DNA of 64,000 bases, taken from NCBI RefSeq assembly GCF_005144885.1, contig NZ_CP039690.1, positions 4,105,001 to 4,169,000 of the forward strand. Reading direction: 5' to 3'. Position numbers and translations under genes: made by a program. Positions 28,174 through 35,763 of this stretch are shown piece after piece. This stretch comes from Phreatobacter stygius (GTDB taxonomy: Bacteria; Pseudomonadota; Alphaproteobacteria; Rhizobiales; Phreatobacteraceae). Position 1 is the stretch's first letter. Each line of letters begins with the position of its first letter. Below the pieces are notes generated by a model. It ran no database searches and had not been told where the DNA came from. It saw nothing but the letters and a program-made list of their open reading frames with translations.

Positions 28174-29151
28174 GTGACAGCCATTCTCGTCCCGATCTGC
28201 CTGGTGCTCGCCGGCCTGTCGCTTCTGGCGGGCCCGGTGCCGCTGTCGCCGGTCGACGTGGTCTCGGGTCTCATCGGTGGCGACACGACGGCAGCGATCA
28301 TCGTCACCGAGATCCGTCTGCCGCGCACCCTGCTGGCGCTGATGATCGGCGCCACACTGGGTCTTGCCGGCGCGGCATTGCAGGGGCTGGTGCGCAATCC
28401 CCTGGCCGAGCCGACCCTGTTCGGCGCGCCTTCGGCCGCTGCCTTCGCCTCGGCCGCGATGCTCGCGCTGGGCGGCGCGTCGGCCCTGTCGTTCTGGCTG
28501 CCGGTCGCCGGCATGACCGGCGCCTTCGTTTCCGTCGCAGCCTTGCTGCTGGTGGCCGGCCCGCATGCCAGCCTCACCGTTCTGCTGCTGGCGGGAATAG
28601 CGCTGGCCAGCCTGTTCGGCGCCGGCACCGCGCTCGTGCTCAATCTCGCGCCCAATCCCTTCGCGGCCCTTGAAATCGCCTTCTGGCTGCTCGGTTCGCT
28701 CGAAGACCGCTCCTTCGTCCACATTGCGATCGCCGGCCCGTTCATGGCCGCCGGCGCGGTCCTGCTGGCCTCCCAGGCCAAGGTCTATCGGGCGCTGACA
28801 TTCGGCGAGGAAGTGGCGGCGAGCCTTGGTGCCCATCTCGGCCGGGCCCGTATCGCCGTCACCTTTGGTCTGGCGCTGGGCGTCGGGGCGGCGGTGTCGG
28901 TCGCCGGCGCCATCGGTTTCGTTGGCCTGGTCGCGCCACATCTGGTCCGGCGCGCCGTAAACGCCGATCCCGGGCGAATTCTGTTGCCGGCGGCGCTCGC
29001 CGGCGCGGCCCTGCTGACTGCCGCCGACATTCTGGCGCGGCTCATTCCCGCCACCACCGAGATCAAGACCGGGGTGATCACCGCGCTGATCGGCGTGCCC
29101 TTCCTGCTCTGGCGGATCTTCGGCGAGCGGCGCCTGGAGGCCGGCCAATGA
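28174..29151 (+). CDS. FecCD family ABC transporter permease (iron-siderophore/cobalamin/heme type)
   Basis: A 325-residue inner-membrane permease with 9-10 helices. The FecCD hallmarks are the RLPRTLLALMIGATLGLAGA segment near residue 50, QGLVRNPLAEPTLFGA, and GAIGFVGLVAPHLVRR near 245. GTG 28174 is the likely start; no clear ribosome-binding site precedes it. It overlaps the ATPase gene by ATGA. No periplasmic binding protein or TonB receptor is adjacent; the nearest TonB receptor is 20 kb away at 49564. Substrate: a ferric chelate, heme or corrinoid. Confidence 0.92.
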   Translation: MTAILVPICLVLAGLSLLAGPVPLSPVDVVSGLIGGDTTAAIIVTEIRLPRTLLALMIGATLGLAGAALQGLVRNPLAEPTLFGAPSAAAFASAAMLALGGASALSFWLPVAGMTGAFVSVAALLLVAGPHASLTVLLLAGIALASLFGAGTALVLNLAPNPFAALEIAFWLLGSLEDRSFVHIAIAGPFMAAGAVLLASQAKVYRALTFGEEVAASLGAHLGRARIAVTFGLALGVGAAVSVAGAIGFVGLVAPHLVRRAVNADPGRILLPAALAGAALLTAADILARLIPATTEIKTGVITALIGVPFLLWRIFGERRLEAGQ

Positions 29152-29924
29152 GCGGCCTCGTGCTCGAAAATGTCGGTGTCCGGCTCGGCCGCAAGGCGGT
29201 CGTCGAGGCCGTGTCGCTGGTGGTCCCGGCCGGCACCTTCCTGGCCATTGTCGGCCCGAACGGCGTCGGCAAGACCAGTCTGCTCAAGGCGATTGCCGGC
29301 CTCACGCGGTCGGACGGCGTGATCAGGCTCGGCGGCACCGACCTCGCCCGCCTGCCGGCCGAGGCGCGTGCCCGGCGCCTCGCCTACCTGCCGCAACGCG
29401 CCGAGGTTGCCTGGGCCCTGCCGGTGCGCGATGCGGTGGCACTGGGCCGACTGCCCCACGGCGATCCGTTCGGCCGGCCGACCGCCGCCGATGCCCAAGC
29501 GGTCGCGCGGGCGCTCGACCGGCTCGATCTCGGCGCTTTCGCCGACCGGCCGGTCACCGCATTGTCCGGCGGCGAACGGGCGCGCGTCATGCTGGCGCGG
29601 GTGCTGGCGACCGAAACGCAGGTCATCCTGGCCGACGAACCGACGGCGGCGCTCGATCCGGCACAGCAGCTCGGCGTGCTCGAGCTGCTGCGCGCGGTTG
29701 GGGTTGCCGGCGGTATTGTCGTGGCCGTCCTGCACGACCTGACCCTTGCCGCGCGCTTTGCCGACCGCATTGTCGTGATGGATGCCGGCCGGATCGTCGC
29801 GGATGGGCCGCCTGCCACCGTGCTGACCGACCGGCTGCTGGCGGATGTCTTCCGTTTGCGTTGCGCCATCACCGAGATCGACGGGCGTCGTGTGCCCGTG
29901 CCGGTGGGGCGAATACCGGGCTGA
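29148..29924 (+). CDS. ABC transporter ATP-binding protein (FecE/BtuD-like)
   Basis: A 258-residue ATPase partner of the FecCD-type permease. Walker A GPNGVGKTS (about residues 36-44), signature LSGGERARV, Walker B VILADEPTAALDP and switch His in VLHDLTLAARF are all intact. It overlaps the permease gene by 4 nt. The gene ends 6 bp before the convergent Lrp-type regulator's stop, so the two transcripts meet tail to tail. Confidence 0.92.
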   Translation: MSGLVLENVGVRLGRKAVVEAVSLVVPAGTFLAIVGPNGVGKTSLLKAIAGLTRSDGVIRLGGTDLARLPAEARARRLAYLPQRAEVAWALPVRDAVALGRLPHGDPFGRPTAADAQAVARALDRLDLGAFADRPVTALSGGERARVMLARVLATETQVILADEPTAALDPAQQLGVLELLRAVGVAGGIVVAVLHDLTLAARFADRIVVMDAGRIVADGPPATVLTDRLLADVFRLRCAITEIDGRRVPVPVGRIPG

Positions 29925-29929
29925 ACGGC

Positions 29930-30493
29930 TCAGCCGCGCCGCGCGGCGGGGAGCTTGGGCCCAGGAGGCCCCGGCAGATGAGGCCCCGGCAGATGAGGCC
30001 CCGGCAGATGAGGCTCCGGCAAATGGTCAAGCGGCAGCGGTCCCTCCGCCTTGACCGTCTGGATCGCGAAATTGCTGCGGATATCGCTCACCCCGGGCAG
30101 CTTGAGCAGGGCGCCCATCAGGAATTGCTCATAACCGGCGAGATCGGGGACGACCACCTGCAGCAGGAAATCCGCCTCGCCCGAAACCAGGTGACAGGAG
30201 ATGACCTCGGGCAGCGCCTTGACCGCCTCGCGGAAGGCGGCGGCCGTCTCGTCGCGATGGCGCTCGACCTTGATGCCGACAAACACGGTCAGTCCGAGGC
30301 CGAGCTCGCCGCGATGCAGGGTTGCGTGATAGCCGCTGATCACGCCGGCTTCCTCCAGCAGGCGCACCCGGCGCAGGCAAGGCGACGGCGACAGGCCGAT
30401 CTCTTCGGCGAGTTGCACATTGGTCAGCCGGGCGTCGCGCTGCAACGCCGCGAGAATGCGCCGGTCTATGGCGTCCAGCTTCAATTTTGGCAT
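29930..30493 (-). CDS. Lrp/AsnC family transcriptional regulator with repeat tail
   Basis: A 187-residue regulator, about 30 longer than usual. The start is ATG 30493 (MPKLKLDAIDRRIL). Residues 5-60 are the Lrp-type helix-turn-helix and 70-145 the RAM ligand-binding domain (SGEADFLLQVVVPDL). The extra C-terminal tail is four HLPGP-type pentapeptides, encoded by 15-bp tandem repeats, followed by a basic end. The gene is divergent from a LysE exporter, a classic pairing in which the regulator senses an amino acid and induces its export. Confidence 0.9.
   Translation of the reverse strand: MPKLKLDAIDRRILAALQRDARLTNVQLAEEIGLSPSPCLRRVRLLEEAGVISGYHATLHRGELGLGLTVFVGIKVERHRDETAAAFREAVKALPEVISCHLVSGEADFLLQVVVPDLAGYEQFLMGALLKLPGVSDIRSNFAIQTVKAEGPLPLDHLPEPHLPGPHLPGPHLPGPPGPKLPAARRG
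29966..30025. repeat. Four 15-bp tandem repeats in the end of the Lrp gene
   Basis: Units 29966-29980, 29981-29995 and 29996-30010 are identical (AGGCCCCGGCAGATG); the fourth, 30011-30025, differs at two bases. The 15-bp length keeps the frame, so unit gain or loss changes the protein tail by five residues. Confidence 0.9.
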
Positions 30494-30518
30494 GATCGAC
30501 CTGGCTTCGATGTCGAGA

Positions 30519-30535
30519 TTGGCACAGTACGCCAA
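30519..30535. promoter_or_regulatory. Lrp-type operator candidate between lrp and lysE
   Basis: TTGGC-N7-GCCAA, a 17-bp inverted repeat, lies 26 bp upstream of the Lrp start codon and 94 bp upstream of the LysE start. Position and shape suit autoregulation and control of the exporter by the Lrp-type protein. No binding data are implied. Confidence 0.5.
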
Positions 30536-30628
30536 ATTGGTGCCTGTTCGAGGCGTAACTCGCAAGGACCTGCCGCCGCGTCCGGGGCTAGCATCGCCTT
30601 ACCCGAGAACCGGGATATCGGAGGTGTC

Positions 30629-31264
30629 ATGGCCGATCTCGGGATTTTCGTCGGGGCGCTCGCCATTGCTTATCTGGTGCCCGGGCCCGACATGGTCCTG
30701 CTTCTGGAAACCGGCGCCTTGCGTGGCCGCGGGCAGGCGCTGGCGACTGCCGCCGGACTGGCGCTGGCGCGCGCCGCACACGTGGCGCTGGCTGCGCTCG
30801 GGCTGGCAGCCCTGCTCAGGACCTCGCCCTGGACCTTCGAAGTGGTTCGTCTCGCGGGCGCGGCCTATCTCATCTGGCTCGGCATCGCCATGCTCGGCGC
30901 GTCGTCCCTCCTGCCGCCGGAGGCCCGGCCCGGAGCCGGCCGGGCGGCGCCATCCTATCGGATCGCCTTGCGACGGGGCCTCTTGACCAACATCACCAAT
31001 CCCAAGGCGCTGCTGTTCTGCTCGGTGCTGCTGCCGCAATTCATTCGGCCGGACCAGGGCGCGGTTGCCGGGCAGTTCCTGCTGCTGGGAACCATCCTGG
31101 TCGGTATCGGCCTGGCTTTCGATATCGTCCTTGCCTTGGCCGGTGCGGCCATCGGGCGCTGGCTGTCGCGTTATCCTCTGGCGCAAACGCTGCAGCGATG
31201 GGCTTTTGCCATGCTGCTGATTGGTTTCGGCGCGCGGCTGGCGCTGTCCTCGCGTCCGCAATAG
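30629..31264 (+). CDS. LysE family translocator, divergent from an Lrp regulator
   Basis: A 211-residue LysE/RhtB exporter. The start is ATG 30629 with GGAGG upstream. YLVPGPDMVLLLETGALRG is the N-terminal motif, and YRIALRRGLLTNITNPKALLF the central one; six membrane segments are predicted. Pairing with a divergent Lrp-type regulator supports amino-acid export. A 15-bp tandem repeat array starts 10 nt after the stop. Confidence 0.9.
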   Translation: MADLGIFVGALAIAYLVPGPDMVLLLETGALRGRGQALATAAGLALARAAHVALAALGLAALLRTSPWTFEVVRLAGAAYLIWLGIAMLGASSLLPPEARPGAGRAAPSYRIALRRGLLTNITNPKALLFCSVLLPQFIRPDQGAVAGQFLLLGTILVGIGLAFDIVLALAGAAIGRWLSRYPLAQTLQRWAFAMLLIGFGARLALSSRPQ

Positions 31265-31273
31265 GGCACGCCT

Positions 31274-31332
31274 GGTGGCATCGCGCAGGTGGCATTCGCG
31301 CAGGTGGCATTCGCGCAGGTGGCATTCGCGCA
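31274..31332. repeat. 15-bp tandem repeats upstream of an amidohydrolase gene
   Basis: One 14-bp unit (31274-31287) and three identical 15-bp units GGTGGCATTCGCGCA (31288-31332) fill the first half of the 132-nt gap between lysE and the M20 amidohydrolase. If translated in the amidohydrolase frame they would encode AFAQV repeats, but the protein most likely starts at 31397. Confidence 0.88.
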
Positions 31333-31396
31333 CCGGGGATTGGCTTTCGGCGGCGGCCGGACCAGACTTCGCGCGACATTTGCCGGAGCTCGTCCC

Positions 31397-32569
31397 ATGC
31401 CGACCATTGATGCCCTTGCCGCGCTGACGCCCGAGATGACCGAATGGCGCCGTGATTTCCACGCCCATCCCGAGATCGGCTTCCAGGAGGTGCGCACCAG
31501 CGGCATCGTCGCCGAAAAGCTGGAAGCCTGGGGCCTGGAGGTCCATCGCGGCATCGGCCGCACCGGCGTGGTCGGCGTGCTGCGCGGCCGGCCCGGCAAT
31601 CGCAGCCTCGGCTTGCGCGCCGACATGGATGCCCTGCCGATGTCGGAACAGAACGATTTCGAGCACTGCAGCACCCATGACGGCGTCATGCATGCCTGCG
31701 GCCATGACGGCCACACCACCATGCTGCTCGGCGCGGCGAAATATCTCGCCGAGACGCGCAATTTTTCCGGCACGGTCAATTTCATTTTCCAGCCGGCCGA
31801 AGAAGGGCTCACCGGCGCCGCCGAAATGGTCAAGGACGGCCTGTTCCGGCGCTTCCCCTGCGATGCCGTCTACGGCATCCACAATCTGCCCGACCTGCCG
31901 CTCGGCACGGTCGCCGTGCGCGAGGGGACCGTGCTGGCCGCGGTCGACTATTTCAGCATCATCCTGCGGGGCAAAAGCAGCCATGGCGCGCAGCCCCATG
32001 CCGGCCTCGATCCGCTGCCCGGCGCAATGCAGCTCTATGGCGCCCTGCAGTCGCTGATCAGCAGGCGGGTCGACCCGCATGATACGGCGGTGCTGAGCGT
32101 GGCGCAGATCCATGCCGGCACGTCCGATATCGTCATTCCCGAGACCGTCGAGCTGCGCGGCACCATCCGCACGCTGAAACCGGCGACGCGCAAGCGCATG
32201 GACGACCTGTTCCACCAGGTGGTGGAGGGCACGGCCGCGGCCCACGGCCTCGGCGTGACGCTCGACTACAAGCGCTCCTACCCGCCGACCATCAACACCT
32301 CGGAAGAGGCGGCCGTCGCGGCCGCTGCGGCCACGGACATCGTTGGTCCGGAATTGATCAGGGGCGATTTCCCTTCGCTGACCGCCGGCGAGGATTTTTC
32401 CTACATGCTGCAGGAGGCGCCGGGCGCCTTCCTGCTGTTCGGCCAGGCCGGCGCGGAGCGCGGGCGCGTGTCGGTGCATAACGGCCGCTACGATTTCAAC
32501 GACGACCTGTTGCCGATCGGCGCGAGCTTTTTCGCGCGCCTGGTCGAGCGCGAGCTGGCCGGAGCCTGA
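31397..32569 (+). CDS. M20 family amidohydrolase (hippurate/N-acyl amino acid hydrolase type)
   Basis: A 390-residue cytosolic zinc or manganese metallopeptidase of the M20D group. The start is ATG 31397 (MPTIDALAAL). WRRDFHAHPEIGFQE, LRADMDALPM and the metal-binding MHACGHDGHTTMLLGAA are seen, followed by FQPAEEG with the catalytic Glu pair and GEDFSYML near the C-terminus. Such enzymes release amino acids from N-acyl or N-carbamoyl forms. The adjacent Lrp/LysE pair and RidA hint at amino-acid metabolism, but that is inference. Confidence 0.92.
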   Translation: MPTIDALAALTPEMTEWRRDFHAHPEIGFQEVRTSGIVAEKLEAWGLEVHRGIGRTGVVGVLRGRPGNRSLGLRADMDALPMSEQNDFEHCSTHDGVMHACGHDGHTTMLLGAAKYLAETRNFSGTVNFIFQPAEEGLTGAAEMVKDGLFRRFPCDAVYGIHNLPDLPLGTVAVREGTVLAAVDYFSIILRGKSSHGAQPHAGLDPLPGAMQLYGALQSLISRRVDPHDTAVLSVAQIHAGTSDIVIPETVELRGTIRTLKPATRKRMDDLFHQVVEGTAAAHGLGVTLDYKRSYPPTINTSEEAAVAAAAATDIVGPELIRGDFPSLTAGEDFSYMLQEAPGAFLLFGQAGAERGRVSVHNGRYDFNDDLLPIGASFFARLVERELAGA

Positions 32570-32626
32570 CCCCGGGGCCAGGCGACCTTGCCGTCAGGGG
32601 AGATCGCCGCGGTCGGGCTGCGGCGA

Positions 32627-33013
32627 TCAGGCGGCGGCGATCACTTCGATCTCGACCAGCCAGTCGCTGACCAGGGTCTGCGCGACGATCGCGGTGGTCG
32701 GAATGCGCCGTCCGCCGAGCGCCTTGACCCGCGCCGCGCCATTGGCCTCGGCATAATCAGGGTCACGCAGATAGCTGGTCAGCCGCACGATATTGTCGAC
32801 CGCCATGTCGGCGCTGGCCAGGATGGTCCGGATATTCGACCAGATCAGCTCGAGCTGTTCGTCGAGGGTTTTGCCCGCGGCGCCCTCGGCGTCGAGGCCC
32901 ATGGTGCCCGCGACGAACAGCAGGCGATGGGGCGCCTGGACTTCGAGCGCATGAACATAGTCCGATGTCGCCGGGTAGATTCCGGCCGTCGGGTTGTGTG
33001 TGACGAACTTCAC
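32627..33013 (-). CDS. RidA family protein
   Basis: A 128-residue member of the YjgF/YER057c/UK114 family, whose RidA branch hydrolyses reactive enamines and imines made by PLP enzymes. The chorismate-mutase-like fold and the stretch DNIVRLTSYLRDPDY are seen. The conserved RidA Arg is less clear: IPTTAIVAQTL replaces the usual PARS segment, so this is a Rid subgroup other than RidA proper. It is 54 nt downstream of the dCTP deaminase gene on the same strand. Confidence 0.82.
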   Translation of the reverse strand: MKFVTHNPTAGIYPATSDYVHALEVQAPHRLLFVAGTMGLDAEGAAGKTLDEQLELIWSNIRTILASADMAVDNIVRLTSYLRDPDYAEANGAARVKALGGRRIPTTAIVAQTLVSDWLVEIEVIAAA

Positions 33014-33067
33014 GGCATCCTCCTTGGCACGGGTGGCGGCCGCCGATGCATCGCCGCCGACGCGGCC

Positions 33068-34162
33068 TCAGCGGAAGTGCTTGGACAGCTTCAGGCCCTG
33101 GGCCTGATAGTTCGAGCCGAGTTCGCCATAGAGGCTGCGCGGCGTCGCGGTCATTCGCTCATAGACCAGGCGCGCGACGATCTGGCCGTGCTCCAGGATG
33201 AACGGCACCTCGCGCGAGCGCACCTCGAGCACGGCACGGGCGCCGCGGCCGCCGGCCGCGGCATGACCGAATCCAGGATCGAAAAAGCCGGCATAATGAG
33301 CGCGGAACTCACCGACCAGCGGATCGAACGGCACCATTTCGGCGGCATAGGCCGGCGGCACCACCACCGCTTCCTTGGAGGCGAGAATATAGAACTCGTC
33401 CGGGTCGAGGATCATCTCGCCCTTGCCGCGCGCCTGGATCGGTTCCCAGAAGTCGAGCACGTCGGCCGCGGCCTTCTTATCGACGTCGATGACGCTGGAA
33501 TGGCGCTTGGCGCGATAACCGAGCAGGCCGCCCCAGGCCTCGCCCATCAGGTCGATCGACACCGCGATGCCACCGGGGCCGACGATCGGCTGCGCCGTGT
33601 CGACCAGCCGCTCGGTCGCCTGCAGCGCGTGGATCTCGTCGATCGTCAGTTCGGCGTGGCCGCGCCGGAAGCGGATCTGCGACAGTCGCGATCCCGTCCG
33701 CACCAGCACCGAGAAGGTCTGCGGCGACACCTCGAGATAGAGCGGGCCTTCGTAATCCGCGGGGATGGTGTCGAAGGCCTGGGCCCGGTCGAGGATGACG
33801 CGGGTGAAGACGTCGAGCCGGCCGGTCGAGCTCTTCGGATTGGCGGTCGCCGATATGCCGTCCTTCAGCGCGACAGCCTCCAGCAGTTCGACCAGATAGA
33901 CACAGCCGGTCTCGAGCACCGCGCCGCGGGTCAGGTCGATCTCGTGCAGCGCCAGCGACTGCAGGCGGTCGACCACCGTCGTGTTGGGGCCGGGCAGGAA
34001 GCTCGCCCGGATGCGATAAGCCCGCGTGCCCAATCTCAGATCGAGCGAAGCCGGCTGGACCTGATCAGCGTCCAGCGGCCGGGCGATTCTGATCGCTCCG
34101 GACGCCACCAGCGCCTCGATGGTCTGGGCCGGCAGGATGCCCGCCGTCGTGTCCTGATCCAT
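33068..34162 (-). CDS. 2'-deoxycytidine 5'-triphosphate deaminase (long form)
   Basis: A 364-residue protein, about twice the length of E. coli Dcd, as in the long alphaproteobacterial family. Two dUTPase/Dcd-like folds can be traced: N-terminal PASLDLRLGTRAYRIRASFLPG and C-terminal HYAGFFDPGFGHA, the latter close to the Dcd nucleotide-binding motif. It makes dUTP for thymidylate synthesis. The start ATG 34162 faces metZ across 263 nt of control region holding a 19-bp palindrome next to this gene. Confidence 0.87.
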   Translation of the reverse strand: MDQDTTAGILPAQTIEALVASGAIRIARPLDADQVQPASLDLRLGTRAYRIRASFLPGPNTTVVDRLQSLALHEIDLTRGAVLETGCVYLVELLEAVALKDGISATANPKSSTGRLDVFTRVILDRAQAFDTIPADYEGPLYLEVSPQTFSVLVRTGSRLSQIRFRRGHAELTIDEIHALQATERLVDTAQPIVGPGGIAVSIDLMGEAWGGLLGYRAKRHSSVIDVDKKAAADVLDFWEPIQARGKGEMILDPDEFYILASKEAVVVPPAYAAEMVPFDPLVGEFRAHYAGFFDPGFGHAAAGGRGARAVLEVRSREVPFILEHGQIVARLVYERMTATPRSLYGELGSNYQAQGLKLSKHFR

Positions 34163-34175
34163 GCACCAAATCCCC

Positions 34176-34238
34176 GACGAACGAATCGTTCGTCAAAACG
34201 AACAAAATACTTGACGCGTCAATCCGCCCTGCTTACCA
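34176..34238. promoter_or_regulatory. Divergent dcd/metZ promoter region with two palindromes
   Basis: A 9-bp inverted repeat with a 1-bp centre (34176-34194, GACGAACGA/TCGTTCGTC) lies just upstream of the deaminase gene. A perfect 12-bp palindrome TTGACGCGTCAA (34211-34222) contains a TTGACG -35 box; TTACCA at 34233-34238 is 16 bp further and would serve as -10, placing the metZ transcript start near 34245, right at the riboswitch. Both palindromes look like operators. Confidence 0.5.
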
Positions 34239-34244
34239 CGCTTG

Positions 34245-34307
34245 ACCACGTGGAGATTTGGCCGGTCGGCTTGCGGACCACGTTAAACACTTCGCTAAAA
34301 GGCCGGG
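34245..34307 (+). promoter_or_regulatory. SAM-II riboswitch
   Basis: The aptamer of the alphaproteobacterial SAM-II class. P1 forms between ACGTGG (34248-34253) and CCACGT (34278-34283). The loop has the conserved ATTTGGCCGGTCGGCTTGC, and the tail TTAAACACTTCGCTAAAAGG has the GCTAAA signature followed by GGCCGG (34301-34306), which can pair with GGCC in the loop to close the pseudoknot. It precedes metZ by 119 nt and is followed by an intrinsic terminator, so high SAM should stop transcription. Confidence 0.93.
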
Positions 34308-34318
34308 CGTGCGGGATC

Positions 34319-34357
34319 AACCCGGCCCTGGCTTTTGCTGGGCCGGGTTTTGTTTTT
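34319..34357 (+). terminator. Intrinsic terminator controlled by the SAM-II riboswitch
   Basis: AACCCGGCCC (34319-34328) pairs with GGGCCGGGTT (34340-34349) over 10 bp, followed by TTTTGTTTTTT. The 5' strand can instead pair with GGCCGGG at 34301-34307 of the aptamer tail, forming an antiterminator. An 18-bp hairpin AAGGGGAC-AA-GTCCCCTT (34359-34376) follows directly. Confidence 0.9.
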
Positions 34358-34425
34358 TAAGGGGACAAGTCCCCTTAGCGGCTCCCTGGCCGGGGGCTGT
34401 CACAGGTAGGCCGAAGGAAGCCGTG

Positions 34426-35652
34426 ATGAAAAAGCCGTTCGATCCTGCATCCGCCCGCCCCGCGACCCGCCTGGTTCACGGCGGCACGTTGCGCTCGGAA
34501 TTTGGCGAGACCTCGGAGGCCCTGTTCCTGACCCAGGGCCATGTCTACGCCACGGCCGAAGAGGCCGAGGCCCGCTTCAAGGGCACCGAGCCGGGTTTCA
34601 TCTACGCCCGCTTTTCCAATCCGACCGTGTCCATGTTCGAGGAGCGCATGGCGCTCCTGGAGGGCGCCGAAGCCGCCAAGGCGACGGCCACCGGCATGGC
34701 GGCGGTCAACGCCGTGCTGTTCGGCCAGCTTTCGGCCGGCGACCACGTGGTCGCGGCCAAGGCGCTGTTCGGCTCCAACCGCTTCATCATCGAGACGCTG
34801 CTGCCGCGCTTCGGCGTCACCTCGACGCTGGTCGACGGCGCCGACCTGGCGCAGTGGCAGGCCGCGGTGAAACCGAACACCAAGGTGTTCTTCCTGGAAA
34901 GCCCGACCAACCCGACGCTCGAGGTCTATGACATCGCGGCGATCTGTACGATCGGCAAGAAGACCGGCATCCGCACGGTGGTCGACAACGTTTTCGCCAC
35001 GCCGCTGCTGCAGAGCCCGCTACAGCTCGGTGCCGACTGCGTGATCTATTCGACCACCAAACATGTCGATGGCCAGGGCCGCTGCATGGGCGGCGTCATC
35101 CTCGCGTCGAAGCAGTTCATCGCCGACTACATCTACCAGTACCTGCGCCAGACCGGCCCGGCGATGAGCCCGTTCAATGCCTGGGTCATGCTCAAGGGCC
35201 TGGAAACCCTGCACGTGCGGGTCGAGCGCCAGACCGCCAATGCGGCCAAGGTCGCCGACGCCCTGGCGGAGTTGCCGGGCGTTAACAGGGTGATCTATCC
35301 CGGCCGGCCGGACCATCCGCAATATGAGCTCGCCAAGCGCCAGATGCGCGGTGGCTCGACCCTCGTCGCCTTCGAGGTCGAGGGCGGCAAACAGGGCGCC
35401 TTCCGGGTTGCCAATGCGCTGCAGATCATCCGCATCTCCAACAATCTCGGCGATGCCAAGAGCCTGATCACCCATCCGCCGACCACCACGCATGACCGGT
35501 TCACACCGGCCGAGCGTGCCGAGATGGGCATTTCCGACGGCCTGCTGCGCCTGTCGGTCGGGCTCGAGGATCCCGAGGACCTGATCGAGGACCTGGGCCA
35601 GGCGGTGCGTTCGCTGGTCTGGCCGAAAGAGGCCAAACTCGTTCGGCTCTGA
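34426..35652 (+). CDS. metZ: O-succinylhomoserine sulfhydrylase
   Basis: A 408-residue PLP enzyme of the Cys/Met metabolism family, making homocysteine from O-succinylhomoserine and sulfide. TRLVHGG near the N-terminus, YARFSNPTV, the PLP Lys in YSTTKHVDGQGR and the C-terminal RLSVGLEDPEDL are seen. SFGETSEALFLTQGH fits MetZ more than cystathionine enzymes. GTG 34423 or ATG 34426 may start it; I take ATG. The SAM-II riboswitch and terminator upstream show methionine/SAM feedback and support the methionine-pathway assignment. Confidence 0.93.
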   Translation: MKKPFDPASARPATRLVHGGTLRSEFGETSEALFLTQGHVYATAEEAEARFKGTEPGFIYARFSNPTVSMFEERMALLEGAEAAKATATGMAAVNAVLFGQLSAGDHVVAAKALFGSNRFIIETLLPRFGVTSTLVDGADLAQWQAAVKPNTKVFFLESPTNPTLEVYDIAAICTIGKKTGIRTVVDNVFATPLLQSPLQLGADCVIYSTTKHVDGQGRCMGGVILASKQFIADYIYQYLRQTGPAMSPFNAWVMLKGLETLHVRVERQTANAAKVADALAELPGVNRVIYPGRPDHPQYELAKRQMRGGSTLVAFEVEGGKQGAFRVANALQIIRISNNLGDAKSLITHPPTTTHDRFTPAERAEMGISDGLLRLSVGLEDPEDLIEDLGQAVRSLVWPKEAKLVRL

Positions 35653-35763
35653 GGCTCGATCCCTATAGGTGCTGGTCGAAATCCATCTGGTGGTGGGCCA
35701 AGCCGGGGACGAACGTCGGGGCGGGTCTTGCTCTCGGCCGGCTGCCAATGCCAAAGGAAGCGC

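Noticed and set aside
29966-31332. Possible CRISPR array from regularly spaced repeats
   Set aside because: The units are 15-bp tandem copies without spacers and there are no cas genes.
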